This document shows positions 9,603-17,745 of a stretch of DNA of 64,000 nt, piece after piece; the first letter of the stretch is position 1; each line of letters begins with the position of its first letter. The stretch comes from Bacillota bacterium (GTDB lineage: Bacteria > Bacillota > Bacilli > Paenibacillales > NBRC-103111), in assembly GCA_023386955.1 (NCBI GenBank), contig JAEWIS010000023.1, positions 310,001-374,000 on the forward strand, read 5' to 3'. The notes beneath the pieces were generated by a model, which worked only from the letters and a program-made list of their open reading frames with translations, had not been told where the DNA came from and ran no database searches. The translations under genes were made by a program, and so were the position numbers.

Positions 9603-10721
9603 ATGCCATATTATTTGGATTTTAACGCAACGACTCCCGTTCACCCTGAAGTACTGGAATTAATGATAGATACGTATAAAAATCAATACGGAAATGCCTC
9701 TAGTAGAACTCATATTTTTGGCCAACAAGCTAAAAAAATAGTTGATAATTCAAGAAGCACAATCGCAGAAATTCTTAATTTGACTGCTAATGAAATCATT
9801 TTTACCAGTGGTGCAACTGAAAGCAATAATTTATCATTACTTGGGATGTATAATTATGGCCTTGAGCAACAGAAAAAGCATATTATCTCTACTGTTATCG
9901 AGCATGCTTCTATTCTAGAGCCATTACACCAACTGTCAAAAATGGGATTTGAGGTTGAACTCATTCCTGTTGATAAAGGCGGATATGTAAAAGCTGAAGA
10001 CGTAATAGGGCGTGTGCGTAAGGATACTTTATTGGTTTCTGTTATGCATGCCAATAATGAGACAGGAATTATGCAGCCTGTGGCAGATATTGGGGAAGAA
10101 CTAAGTAAACGAGGTGTATTCTTTCATATAGACGCTTCTCAAACATTTGGAAAGCTAATGGAGTTAAAAAATATTAAGTATGACTTGCTCAGTATTACTG
10201 CCCACAAAATCTTTGGGCCTCAAGGTATTGGTGCCCTTATTCTAAAATCAAAGGATTACAAGAGACCGCCTTTAAAGCCACTTATTTTTGGGGGGGGACA
10301 AGAAAAAGGACTTCGCCCAGGAACGTTACCAGTAGCACTAATTGCTGGATTTGGTAAAGCAGCACAACTTGCAGTGGTCAACCATAGATCTTGGATGAAT
10401 GAAATTAATAAAACAAGAACTGATATTTTAAATCAACTATCAGCCACAAATTATCAGTTAAACGGAGATGTAAGCCGCTGTCTTTCTAGTTGTATAAATG
10501 TAAGCTTTCCTGGTATCGATTCTGAAGCATTAATGCTAGCTGTAAAGGAAAGTGTTTCGATTTCTAATGGATCTGCTTGTACCTCATCAGAATATAAGCC
10601 CAGCCATGTGTTAGAAGCAATGGGAATGGACGCGGAATCCTCAGTGCGTATTTCTTGGGGACCTCAGCTCGAAGGAATCGATTTGTCTGAATTAATTAAT
10701 TTTATTAAAGCTGTTCAATAA
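9603..10721 (+). CDS. dndA: DndA, IscS/NifS-type cysteine desulfurase supplying sulfur to DndC
   Basis: A 372-residue PLP enzyme. The PLP lysine lies in TAHKIFGP near residue 202, the catalytic cysteine in GSACTSSEY near residue 326, and the N-terminus YYLDFNATTPVHP is standard for the class. It takes sulfur from L-cysteine and delivers it as a persulfide. It is last in the operon and preceded by GTGGAGGAACC. In several genomes a housekeeping IscS replaces DndA; here a dedicated copy is present. A convergent terminator follows at 10804. Confidence 0.93.
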   Translation: MPYYLDFNATTPVHPEVLELMIDTYKNQYGNASSRTHIFGQQAKKIVDNSRSTIAEILNLTANEIIFTSGATESNNLSLLGMYNYGLEQQKKHIISTVIEHASILEPLHQLSKMGFEVELIPVDKGGYVKAEDVIGRVRKDTLLVSVMHANNETGIMQPVADIGEELSKRGVFFHIDASQTFGKLMELKNIKYDLLSITAHKIFGPQGIGALILKSKDYKRPPLKPLIFGGGQEKGLRPGTLPVALIAGFGKAAQLAVVNHRSWMNEINKTRTDILNQLSATNYQLNGDVSRCLSSCINVSFPGIDSEALMLAVKESVSISNGSACTSSEYKPSHVLEAMGMDAESSVRISWGPQLEGIDLSELINFIKAVQ

Positions 10722-10803
10722 GAAAAGTTATTAAAATAATACCGCGGTAGTTGTTGTGATTTTGGAGTAAGCTATCTAAATTGAAACCACTTTTAAAATG
10801 AGC

Positions 10804-10855
10804 GGAAATCACAGCTCTTCCCGTCATTTGGGAATAGTTGATGATTTCCATTTTT
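10804..10855. terminator. Probable terminator between dndA and the convergent GIY-YIG gene
   Basis: GGAAATCA pairs with TGAT-ATTTCC, enclosing TTCCC/GGGAA, and is followed by ATTTTTGT on the plus strand. It lies between two convergent genes, so it could serve both. Nothing else is seen between 10722 and 10917. Confidence 0.55.
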
Positions 10856-10917
10856 GTATTTATTCAAAATAGATTAAAGAGAACAATTACCTCTTTATAT
10901 GTGTATTATTATAAATT

Positions 10918-11772
10918 TTATTTATCAATCTTGTCATTCACAAGTGTGTAAATTGACGGTTCAAAAACTGGAATACTTTTTTTGTTTTTAAATAGTGCAG
11001 CGAAGTCTCTAATTATCATTCTTTCTAGCAATTCTCTGTGTTTTACAAATTGGAGAGGAAGAATATTATAACGGTAATATGTCCAGTTGGGAATGGTTGG
11101 ATGTAATTGTGAGAGCCTTTTAATCAAATCTTCAGCTTGACCAACATAAATAAGATAATTTATATCATCGATTAGAGTATAAAGGACATTTTTTGCATTT
11201 ATCTCTGTCTTAAGTTGTTCTCTAGGTTTCCAGTCTTGTTTGTATATTTTCAAGCCTTCCTTGTTAGATAGTTCATCATCAATTTGGTGGAGGAGAGGGG
11301 ATCCTACTAATCTTCGAAACAACTCAGGAAAACTTGGTTTTTGGGTATAATAAGCAGTAAAGTAAAAAGTTCGAGTGGTAGAGTCATATTCAATGTCCAA
11401 AAACTCCCAGAAAGGAATATCCTCTTCTATCTCACTTAATTTTGATTTTTGTAAGCGCGATTCTAGATCACGCATAAAACTCATTGAGAAAACTTCTTTT
11501 AGACGCCAAGATAATTGATCGACAAAGCTTAATCTATACAAATCTGGACCTGGTCTTTTGGTGTTGGTAATCCAACCAGTGTACTCTGTTTTTTCGAAAA
11601 TAATTATAACTTTAGATTCCATTTGTTTTTTAGATCTGATATTACAAAAACTATTTTGAATATCCCACATAGAACAAGCCCAGCCGGGAATCGGTGTCAT
11701 GTTACGAAAAAGAGTAGAATCAACCTTTTTGCGCCATAGTGGATATTCAACTTTAGATCTTTCTAATTTCAA
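10918..11772 (-). CDS. GIY-YIG-like nuclease-domain protein next to the dnd operon
   Basis: In this 284-residue protein the last third, LYTLIDDINYLIYVGQAEDL and following LIKRLSQLHP, reads like a GIY-YIG domain: a hydrophobic strand, a Y-V-G turn, an arginine helix (RL) and, further on, HRELLERMIIRDFAALF, where a glutamate could be the metal ligand. The N-terminal 180 residues are not recognised. The gene is convergent with dndA. A TTG start is used, preceded by GGAG on the minus strand. Single-strand or restriction cutting linked to phosphorothioation is a guess from context; the catalytic tyrosine pair is not perfectly canonical. Confidence 0.6.
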   Translation of the reverse strand: MKLERSKVEYPLWRKKVDSTLFRNMTPIPGWACSMWDIQNSFCNIRSKKQMESKVIIIFEKTEYTGWITNTKRPGPDLYRLSFVDQLSWRLKEVFSMSFMRDLESRLQKSKLSEIEEDIPFWEFLDIEYDSTTRTFYFTAYYTQKPSFPELFRRLVGSPLLHQIDDELSNKEGLKIYKQDWKPREQLKTEINAKNVLYTLIDDINYLIYVGQAEDLIKRLSQLHPTIPNWTYYRYNILPLQFVKHRELLERMIIRDFAALFKNKKSIPVFEPSIYTLVNDKIDK

Positions 11773-12185
11773 GCTTCACATCTCCGTTCTTATGTAATCG
11801 TAAGTTTCCATTTATAGATAGCAGAAAGATGGACAATAACAAGTATATCTTTACAAAACATAAAATATCAAGACTCATTAGTAGATCGCCCTTCAACTGG
11901 TCGGTTCCATATCGATAGAAGTGCGTTCCCGTGCCAGCTTGTATTGAAAAGCTTGGAGCAAGTTGAAGAGGTACAGTAGCAGGGAGAATTAGCGGAATAC
12001 CGCTATGGGCTGTGTTTTTCCTCCAAAAGTTGGAGTATGAGGGGGGGTTATGCGCGCGGAAATGGACATTGTTTTCCAAACCTATGGTACAATTATAGTA
12101 CATTTAAATTGGACAAACACTAACGGGTATGGACTAGTTGTTAAATTCGCAGATAAGACTTTATAGGAATTGGAGGAAGCCGTAC
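11773..12185. other. Gene-free stretch, possible remnant
   Basis: No convincing gene. A 116-residue minus-strand frame (11753-12103) overlaps the GIY-YIG gene and has no clear ribosome site. A poly-G run (GGGGGGG at about 12041) and interrupted plus-strand frames suggest leftovers of a decayed gene. I cannot identify the source. Confidence 0.4.
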
Positions 12186-12893
12186 TTGATTATTTTTGAA
12201 CAAGACATTCAAGTAATAACTGAAATACTAAATGATTTAGAGAAGGATTTTCAAGAAGTAAAAGGTCTGATATTAACAGAAGATGATCTGAAGTGTCAAT
12301 TGTATAGTCGCCTGTTGAGAAACCCAAACTTCTCACTTCCAAGGGAAACGAATGAGTGTAATGTATTGGCCAATTCAATTCATACTGAGGTGTCCTGGTT
12401 TGATGATAATGGCAAGCTAAAAATTAAGCCCGACATAACAATATTAGAACCTTCATCACTAAGTATCTTCCGTGCACTTGATGGCTTACCCCTTCCCAGT
12501 AAGCAATTTAATTTTGATGGGAAGGCAATAGTCTTTGAACTGAAATTTGTTAGAGATCCAAATGGAATAACAGATACAATTTTTATCAAAGAAATATTGA
12601 AAGATTATAAAAAGATAAGAAAACTCTATGGAAAGCTAGATAATCAAGGAGCAGGGCACCAAATTTATTGCTTTTTTGTTGTATTTAATAAAACAAATCA
12701 ATATTGCGACAAGTTTAAAGAGTTTTTTCTAATTGATCATAATTCTCCAAGATATAGAATGTTTTATGGAAGTGGGAACGTAGATTTAGAGACTATTTCT
12801 AATAACCAAATTAATCCAAGAAGGAAATTCCTCAAGAAAAATTTTAGATTCCCATATTTGCCCAAAAGACAAAAGAAGAGAATTGAAACTTGA
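12186..12893 (+). CDS. Probable PD-(D/E)XK-type nuclease, unrecognised family
   Basis: A 235-residue protein. Around residues 80-120 it has KIKPDITIL and, about 35 residues later, KAIVFELKFVRD, which together give the D...ExK pattern of PD-(D/E)XK nucleases; E, L and K fall on one predicted strand. I chose the TTG at 12186 because GGAGGAAG stands 7-10 bases upstream; a longer TTG start at 12138 lacks such a site. A basic C-terminus (FLKKNFRFPYLPKRQKKR) may bind nucleic acid. Together with the GIY-YIG and dnd genes it fits a defence island, but its target is unknown. Confidence 0.6.
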   Translation: MIIFEQDIQVITEILNDLEKDFQEVKGLILTEDDLKCQLYSRLLRNPNFSLPRETNECNVLANSIHTEVSWFDDNGKLKIKPDITILEPSSLSIFRALDGLPLPSKQFNFDGKAIVFELKFVRDPNGITDTIFIKEILKDYKKIRKLYGKLDNQGAGHQIYCFFVVFNKTNQYCDKFKEFFLIDHNSPRYRMFYGSGNVDLETISNNQINPRRKFLKKNFRFPYLPKRQKKRIET

Positions 12894-12960
12894 TATAATG
12901 GAATTGTGATATATGAGGGTCAAAATTCGTAAATTTAAGAAATATTGGAGGGACTATGCA

Positions 12961-13119
12961 ATGTTTTTGTGCACATGTGGTGGTGTTTTTATTGTAAAAA
13001 ATATCGAAGAATATTCTCCAGTTCTGTCATCATCCGAAAAGTTGGATTACAAGAGACTCTGCACAGTTGAATGCCCTGAATGCGGAAAAATCGAAAAGAA
13101 TAAAGAGTACGATACATAA
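12961..13119 (+). CDS. Small zinc-ribbon-like protein
   Basis: A 52-residue protein with CTCGG near the start and CPECG near the end, two cysteine pairs as in a zinc ribbon. An upstream ATG (12913) has no ribosome site, while GGAGGG stands 8 bases before the ATG at 12961, so I start it there. It is 67 bases downstream of the PD-(D/E)XK gene on the same strand and may be co-transcribed. Function unknown. Confidence 0.5.
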   Translation: MFLCTCGGVFIVKNIEEYSPVLSSSEKLDYKRLCTVECPECGKIEKNKEYDT

Positions 13120-13181
13120 ACAATATTAAATTATCTTAATGGAAAACAATCAAGGAGTTAAACGGATATAAAACATGAATC

Positions 13182-13211
13182 GAAGCGGAAGCACTCCTTT
13201 GCTTCCGCTTC
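13182..13211. terminator. Strong hairpin between the defence zone and the recombinase genes
   Basis: GAAGCGGAAGCA pairs with TGCTTCCGCTTC, a 12-bp stem around a short CTCCTT loop. It lies just beyond the stop of the minus-strand recombinase gene and after the plus-strand small gene, so it can end both transcripts. The T-tract is weak on either side. Confidence 0.6.
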
Positions 13212-13219
13212 ATATTTAG

Positions 13220-14188
13220 TCAAATGATACGTCTCATATTTTCCACCGGACTATATTTTTTGTGTTGCTGCTTAATATCGCTGCTGAACAACTCTACGTA
13301 ATATTCCACCATATCAAGTGTGGCATGTCCCAAAATTCGCCGCAAGGTAAATGGATCCCCGCCGTTAAGAATATAGAATTTGGCCATCGTATGTCTAAAG
13401 GTATGGGGGGATACTCGTACCCCTTGAATGCTTGCAGCTTTGCCGTAGTCTTGCATCTTATCCTGCAATGCACGAGTACTGATTCCCTCATTATTTATGT
13501 TTACGAATAGCATATCTGTCTCGAGGTCGCCTCGGAGATCCAAGTATTTGCGAACGATTTTTGCACAGGTTTGTTGAAATGGTACGCGACGTGCTCGACC
13601 TCCTTTACCCTTTGTAATTCGGATTTCCTGTTCCTTAAAGAATAAATCCCCCAGTTTCAAGCGACATAACTCACTGATGCGCATGCCGGTCTCAAACAGT
13701 ACAACCATCATTGTATAGTCTCGGATGCCGGTAAATGTTTTACGGTCTGGCTGTTCCAGAAGTGCAGCAACTTGCTCTTTTGTGAAGGTTTGAATCATAA
13801 GCTTTTCTGCTTTAACGACGTGTATTTCGTCTGCAATATTTTTAGTAATCCAACCTTCGGTAAACAAATACCTTAGAAATTGTTTAATCCCCTTGATTCT
13901 GCTGTTGACAGTATTATCCGACCTTCCTTGGTCAATCAGAAATGCAATAAAATAATTTTTGATTTCTCGTAAAGTAAGCTTATAGATGTTCAGTGGAACG
14001 TTTTGTTCTTCAAAGGCTTCCTTCATTTGCTGAATACTATCTTGATAGGCCCTCAAGGTGAGCGGAGAAAGGTTTTTGGCCTTGCAATCGAGAATAAATG
14101 AATGAAGCAATTCATCAAAGCTTAATTGCTGTTTTGCTGAGCTACTATTTTCATTATTAGCCAACACGTTTGGCCTGCGTTTAGTCAT
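13220..14188 (-). CDS. Tyrosine recombinase B of the cassette element
   Basis: A 322-residue tyrosine recombinase with an N-terminal SAM-like domain (residues about 25-110) and a C-terminal catalytic domain. Catalytic residues seen are Arg in GMRISEL, Lys in TKGKGGRARR, His-x-x-Arg in SPHTFRHTMAK, His in LGHATLD and the nucleophile Tyr in EYYVELF. Its start overlaps the end of the upstream recombinase gene by 8 bases, so they are co-translated. Both proteins end with the same ELFSxD...QHxKYSP pattern, so they are paralogues and may act as a heteromer, like XerC/XerD. A role at the cassette repeats is inferred from position. Confidence 0.88.
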   Translation of the reverse strand: MTKRRPNVLANNENSSSAKQQLSFDELLHSFILDCKAKNLSPLTLRAYQDSIQQMKEAFEEQNVPLNIYKLTLREIKNYFIAFLIDQGRSDNTVNSRIKGIKQFLRYLFTEGWITKNIADEIHVVKAEKLMIQTFTKEQVAALLEQPDRKTFTGIRDYTMMVVLFETGMRISELCRLKLGDLFFKEQEIRITKGKGGRARRVPFQQTCAKIVRKYLDLRGDLETDMLFVNINNEGISTRALQDKMQDYGKAASIQGVRVSPHTFRHTMAKFYILNGGDPFTLRRILGHATLDMVEYYVELFSSDIKQQHKKYSPVENMRRII

Positions 14189-15149
14189 GGTCAGTCACCC
14201 TGATTTCAAGGATGATGACATGTTGAAATTCATGCGCCAGGTGTTCGAGTGGACTGTATTTTTCATGTTGGACCTGCAGGTCTTGGGAAAACAATTCAAT
14301 GTACATTTCCGTAGTTTCCATTCGCTCATGCCCCATGATTGCTTTTAACGTAAAGATGTCTCCGCCGCGTAGTAGATATTGCTTGGCGAATGTATGCCTG
14401 AAGGTGTGACAGGAACATTGAATCCCTTTGATTTGAGCTGCTTGGCAATAACGGGTGACCATCGCTCGAATACCTGAAGCTTGATAAGGGCTACCATCTA
14501 GATTTACCCAAACATAGTCGTGCTCCAGTATTCCTCTTTCTTGCACATATTTTCTTAACTGGCTTAGGCAGGTTTGTTGAATAGGGACAATTCGTGGTTT
14601 ACGTCCCTTGCCTTGTTGAATTTTTAGGATCTCTTCATGAAACAGGATGTCTGATACTCTGAGGTTCTCAAGCTCTTTTAGTCGGAGTCCGGTTTCGAGC
14701 AGGACCAGCATCATGACGTAGTTGCGAAAGCCTGTAAACGTAGTTCGGTCAAGTTGAGCAAATAAGCGCTGAAGGTGTCCATCCGTGAAGGTGTGTTTCA
14801 TGGTTGGGGGTAATTTAAAAGCCTTGAGTTCAGCGGCAATATTTGTACTTATCCAGCCTTCACTTTCTAGAAATTTGAACAGTTCTTTCATGATGGCGAT
14901 TTGGCAGTTAATGCTTCTCAAGGACAGCTCCTTATTGAGCATCTCCGGGATCAGTCGATGAGTAAGATCAGAAGGCGTAAGTTCGGAAATATCTTTTTGT
15001 AGAGAATCCAGCTGATGCTGAAGCCTTTGCAAGCCTTTCCGATAGCGAAGAATGGTTTCTTTTGATAAATTTCGAATTTTACAATCCTGTAAATACAATG
15101 GAGTTGCTTCTTGTAAAGTGATGGGAGAGCGTGGAAGTAAGGTAGACAT
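14181..15149 (-). CDS. Tyrosine recombinase A of the cassette element
   Basis: A 322-residue tyrosine recombinase, the same length as its downstream paralogue. Catalytic residues are Arg in GLRLKEL, Lys in QQGKGRKPR, His-x-x-Arg in CHTFRHTFAK, His in MGHERMETT and Tyr in EMYIELF. I start it at 15149 because AAGGAGGAATACGCG precedes that ATG; a longer frame (to 15218) would run into the putative integration region. Its 5' end faces the array, 70-220 bases from the first structured elements, just as intI faces attI. I do not see the extra helix typical of IntI, so it belongs to another branch. Confidence 0.88.
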   Translation of the reverse strand: MSTLLPRSPITLQEATPLYLQDCKIRNLSKETILRYRKGLQRLQHQLDSLQKDISELTPSDLTHRLIPEMLNKELSLRSINCQIAIMKELFKFLESEGWISTNIAAELKAFKLPPTMKHTFTDGHLQRLFAQLDRTTFTGFRNYVMMLVLLETGLRLKELENLRVSDILFHEEILKIQQGKGRKPRIVPIQQTCLSQLRKYVQERGILEHDYVWVNLDGSPYQASGIRAMVTRYCQAAQIKGIQCSCHTFRHTFAKQYLLRGGDIFTLKAIMGHERMETTEMYIELFSQDLQVQHEKYSPLEHLAHEFQHVIILEIRVTDHD

Positions 15150-15216
15150 CGCGTATTCCTCCTTGGGAGTTTTACGCGGCGGCAAAAAGATATACGAAGT
15201 AGGAAGGAGTGGGTGC

Positions 15217-15271
15217 ATATAACTTCCGGATATGTGACTGAATATAACTTTCCAAAAATCGCAGGTTATAT
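15217..15271 (+). other. Candidate attI-like region with two direct repeats
   Basis: ATATAACTTCC at 15217 and ATATAACTTTCC at 15242 are direct repeats 25 bases apart. An inverted GTTATAT follows at 15265. Their TATAAC/GTTATA cores match the ends of the cassette repeats. The region sits between the recombinase promoter side and the first repeat, where an integron has its primary attachment site with integrase binding repeats. Function is inference. Confidence 0.35.
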
Positions 15272-15367
15272 AGCCTCTTCAGTGGGGTTACTCAGTCGGC
15301 TGAAACCCTTGATACATAAGGCTTTTAGGCATTCTGGGGATTTCTTGTTTCCTCCTTTCGGCTCGTA

Positions 15368-15521
15368 TAACACCGTATTCACGCTGCAGGGCTACGCCCC
15401 TTGGTCTGCTCGATGGATTTCGAGGAAGTGGATTCAAGCAGACAACCCTGCGAGGCTAAGTCTTCGACCCAGTCGCTGACGCTCCTTTAAGCCTCTCGGG
15501 TTCGTGAATACAACAACGTTA
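15368..15521 (+). repeat. Cassette recombination site S1
   Basis: First full copy. Ends are TAACACCGTATTCACG and CGTGAATACAACAACGTTA. Inner stem of the CGAGGCT / AGCCTCTCG class, with TTGGTCTGC / GCAGACAA as a second stem. Right arm (start of cassette 1) is GTTATATGTAATTGCCC. Confidence 0.85.
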
Positions 15522-16020
15522 TATGTAATTGCCCCAAACCTAAAGAAGAAAGCCCATCAGGAATCCACGGTCTTGAAAACCAATGGGAGAGGATGATTCG
15601 GAGAAGGAAAAGAATCAAGAACCCGCCTTGAGATAGACAGCGAGCAAGCAGCTTGTTCGGCTGAACCTTGATACGTGGGAGCAGCAAGAATTGGTTTCTA
15701 GATCGAAAGATTCCCGAACGAAATCGTCAACAGTCTTTACCCATTTAGATTTTCACTATTTGTAAAGGGCTTGGAAGGAATTCATCCGATAAAGACATTG
15801 GAAAGGCGAGAAGGACTGGAAAGCCGATTGGTGGAAGAGACCTTCCCTTGATCTCATCGGCTAAACCCCAGCCTTCCCCCTCCCTGGTGAACCCCTTCGA
15901 GGAAATCGGATGAACCCCTATAAGCCCTTTTGAAGAGCGGATTGAAAACCTAAAAGAGATGGGGAAAAGGCATATATGGACGATTTCTTGGGCTACTTCG
16001 AGGAAGAGGGCAACTACATA
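15522..16020 (+). other. Cassette 1: no convincing gene
   Basis: No plus-strand frame of useful length. The 117-residue minus-strand frame begins inside site S2, and its first 27 residues are just the translated repeat, so I reject it. The cassette ends are intact: the start GTTATATGTAATTGCCC matches the reverse complement of the end in 16 of 17 bases, so it is a genuine cassette that may carry RNA, a promoter or decayed coding sequence. Confidence 0.6.
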
Positions 16021-16176
16021 TAACACCGTATTCACGCGACGGGCCTGAAGACCCTTGGTCTGCAAGAGGCTTTTCGGAGAAGCGGAATCAGCAGACAACC
16101 CTGCACTGGCTAAGTCCTTCGGACCCGGGGCTTACGCCCCTTAAGCCAGTGAGGGTTCGTGAATACAACAACGTTA
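16021..16176 (+). repeat. Cassette recombination site S2
   Basis: Full copy, 156 bp. Inner stem of the CACTGGCT / AGCCAGTG class, followed by two small hairpins (TCCTTCGGA and GGGGCTTACGCCCC). Left arm ends CATATAAC, right arm begins GTTATACG; these do not pair with each other. Confidence 0.88.
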
Positions 16177-16226
16177 TACGCAATAGCTGTAAAAAATATA
16201 AGTGCGGGTAGTCCCCAGGTGATCAT

Positions 16227-16694
16227 ATGAGCTTATCACATGAGTTTTTTCTATTATCTAAAGAAATCGACCTAAATAACAGATATGAATGGTATTCTTC
16301 CCACAGATTTACTTGGTCAGCTAAATTAGCCCTATCTGATGACCTTATTTTGTTTCTTACTGATTTTTTGAATTGGATTCCAAGTCATAATCCAGAAACA
16401 AAAACAAATGGGCATGGCTTAAATTATTATGGAACTACAGTTATATACAAAAATGGAGCAGATAAACTAATTAACATTTTGGACAGCTTGGTTTCTTTAT
16501 TTGAAGAAGCACCAGATAAATTAACATTAAGAGGAAGAACAGAATGGTATGAAGAAGATGATGTGGAAGGTTACTGCAGAGAAACGAGAGTTTTATTAAG
16601 CAAAAAGGCTTTTTTAGGGGACTTAATAGAACTAAAGAAATGTTGTATTAAAGTGATAAGGGACGATTTTTATTTATTACATTTTGGAATATGA
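16227..16694 (+). CDS. Cassette 2: unrecognised protein
   Basis: A 155-residue acidic soluble protein, rich in aromatic residues (RYEWYSSHRFTW, RTEWYEEDD). No family recognised. It resembles small immunity or contact-type proteins common in Firmicutes, but there is no toxin partner here. An AGGTGA ribosome site lies 4-5 bases before the ATG, and the gene fills most of the cassette between S2 and S3, like a typical integron cassette gene. AT-rich codon use differs from the core genes at 42-64 kb. Confidence 0.75.
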   Translation: MSLSHEFFLLSKEIDLNNRYEWYSSHRFTWSAKLALSDDLILFLTDFLNWIPSHNPETKTNGHGLNYYGTTVIYKNGADKLINILDSLVSLFEEAPDKLTLRGRTEWYEEDDVEGYCRETRVLLSKKAFLGDLIELKKCCIKVIRDDFYLLHFGI

Positions 16695-16734
16695 TAAAGA
16701 ATTGTGGGAATCTCAGGATGGCAGCTACAGCGTA

Positions 16735-16890
16735 TAACACCGTAATCACGCCGCGGGCCATACGGCCCTTGGTCTGCAAGATGCTTTTCGAAGAGGCGGA
16801 ATCAGCAGACAACCCTGCGAGGCTAAGTGGCGGAGCCACCCGGTCCTAGTGGACCTTAAGCCTCTCGGGTTCGTGAATACAACAACGTTA
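16735..16890 (+). repeat. Cassette recombination site S3
   Basis: Full copy, 156 bp. One base change in the left outer arm (GTAATCACG). Inner stem of the CGAGGCT class. The two small hairpins are GTGGCGGAGCCAC and GGTCCTAGTGGACC, different in sequence from S2 but again perfectly paired. Confidence 0.88.
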
Positions 16891-16930
16891 ACTGAAATAA
16901 CCGAAATACTATATGTAGGGGGTCTTTTCA

Positions 16931-17509
16931 TTGAAGTTGACATATGACCTTGAAGGTATCGGTTGGGCAACCGTATACCTGAAGATAAATGATAAAGAAG
17001 AATATTTTAATCCGAGTTATTTCTCAGAAGCACTTATAGATCTATTAGACTCCGTAATGATTCTAATGCCTGAGTTTACTCCAAATGATGAAATTAAAGA
17101 AACTAGTTCGTTTGAATGGGAGCAGGAACCTGCAATCGCAATATGGACGTTAAAAAAACTAGGAAAAGAACAATTAGAAATTAGTATACGGCTTTATAAA
17201 GATGGTACTAAAAAATTAAATGAAAGAGATTTGGGTGAAACATTAATTGAAGAACAATGTAATCGTAATGACTTAATCAATGAGATTGTAGATAGTTTAG
17301 ATCAGTTGGTAAAAAAATACGGTCTAGTGGGTTATAGAGAAAATTGGTATAGAGGTGATTTTCCTATTGGTAGATATCTTAAATTGAAGAATTATGTACT
17401 TTCCGGACAGACAATTAACTATGAATTGATAAATGAAGGCGAACATAATGAATACAGAAAAACTAGTTTAAGAACTGAAATGAATATACTAACCGAACTA
17501 CTTAAGTAG
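16931..17509 (+). CDS. Cassette 3: unrecognised protein
   Basis: A 192-residue acidic protein. It starts with TTG behind GGGGG, about 8 bases away. Features are mixed alpha/beta with WATVYLKIN near the start, a Trp-rich middle and WYRGDFPIGRYLKLK near residue 142. I do not recognise the family. It shares with the cassette 2 product a similar size, acidity and WY-rich character, so both may belong to the large pool of immunity-like orphan proteins. The gene fills the space between S3 and S4. Confidence 0.72.
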   Translation: MKLTYDLEGIGWATVYLKINDKEEYFNPSYFSEALIDLLDSVMILMPEFTPNDEIKETSSFEWEQEPAIAIWTLKKLGKEQLEISIRLYKDGTKKLNERDLGETLIEEQCNRNDLINEIVDSLDQLVKKYGLVGYRENWYRGDFPIGRYLKLKNYVLSGQTINYELINEGEHNEYRKTSLRTEMNILTELLK

Positions 17510-17533
17510 CTCAGAGAAGTCGGTTACTTCAGC

Positions 17534-17709
17534 TAACACCGTATTCACGTGGCGGGCCTGACGACCCTTGGTCTGCAGAGGCATTTCGAGGAAGCGGAAT
17601 CAGCAGACAACCTCTGCGAACCTAACCGCGTCGCGGCCGGTCGGGATCCAGCTGCGCTGTGGATCTGTGCTTCCTTAAGGTTCTCGGGTTCATGAATACA
17701 ACAACGTTA
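17534..17709 (+). repeat. Cassette recombination site S4 (long variant)
   Basis: At 176 bp this is the longest intact copy, with an enlarged tip arm (GGATCCAGCTGCGC and GTGGATC region). Inner stem is CGAACCT / AGGTTCTCG, a third compensatory class. The right outer arm is CATGAATAC, opposite GTATTCACG. Confidence 0.85.
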
Positions 17710-17745
17710 GGTGAAATTATCGTAAAGCTAATTGTGAGGGATCTC

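Noticed and set aside
11753..12103. 116-residue minus-strand gene upstream of the GIY-YIG gene
   Set aside because: It overlaps the better-supported gene, has no clear ribosome site, and its composition looks non-coding.
15745..16098. 117-residue minus-strand gene in cassette 1
   Set aside because: It starts inside site S2, and similar starting residues appear in minus-strand frames over other repeats, so it is translated repeat.
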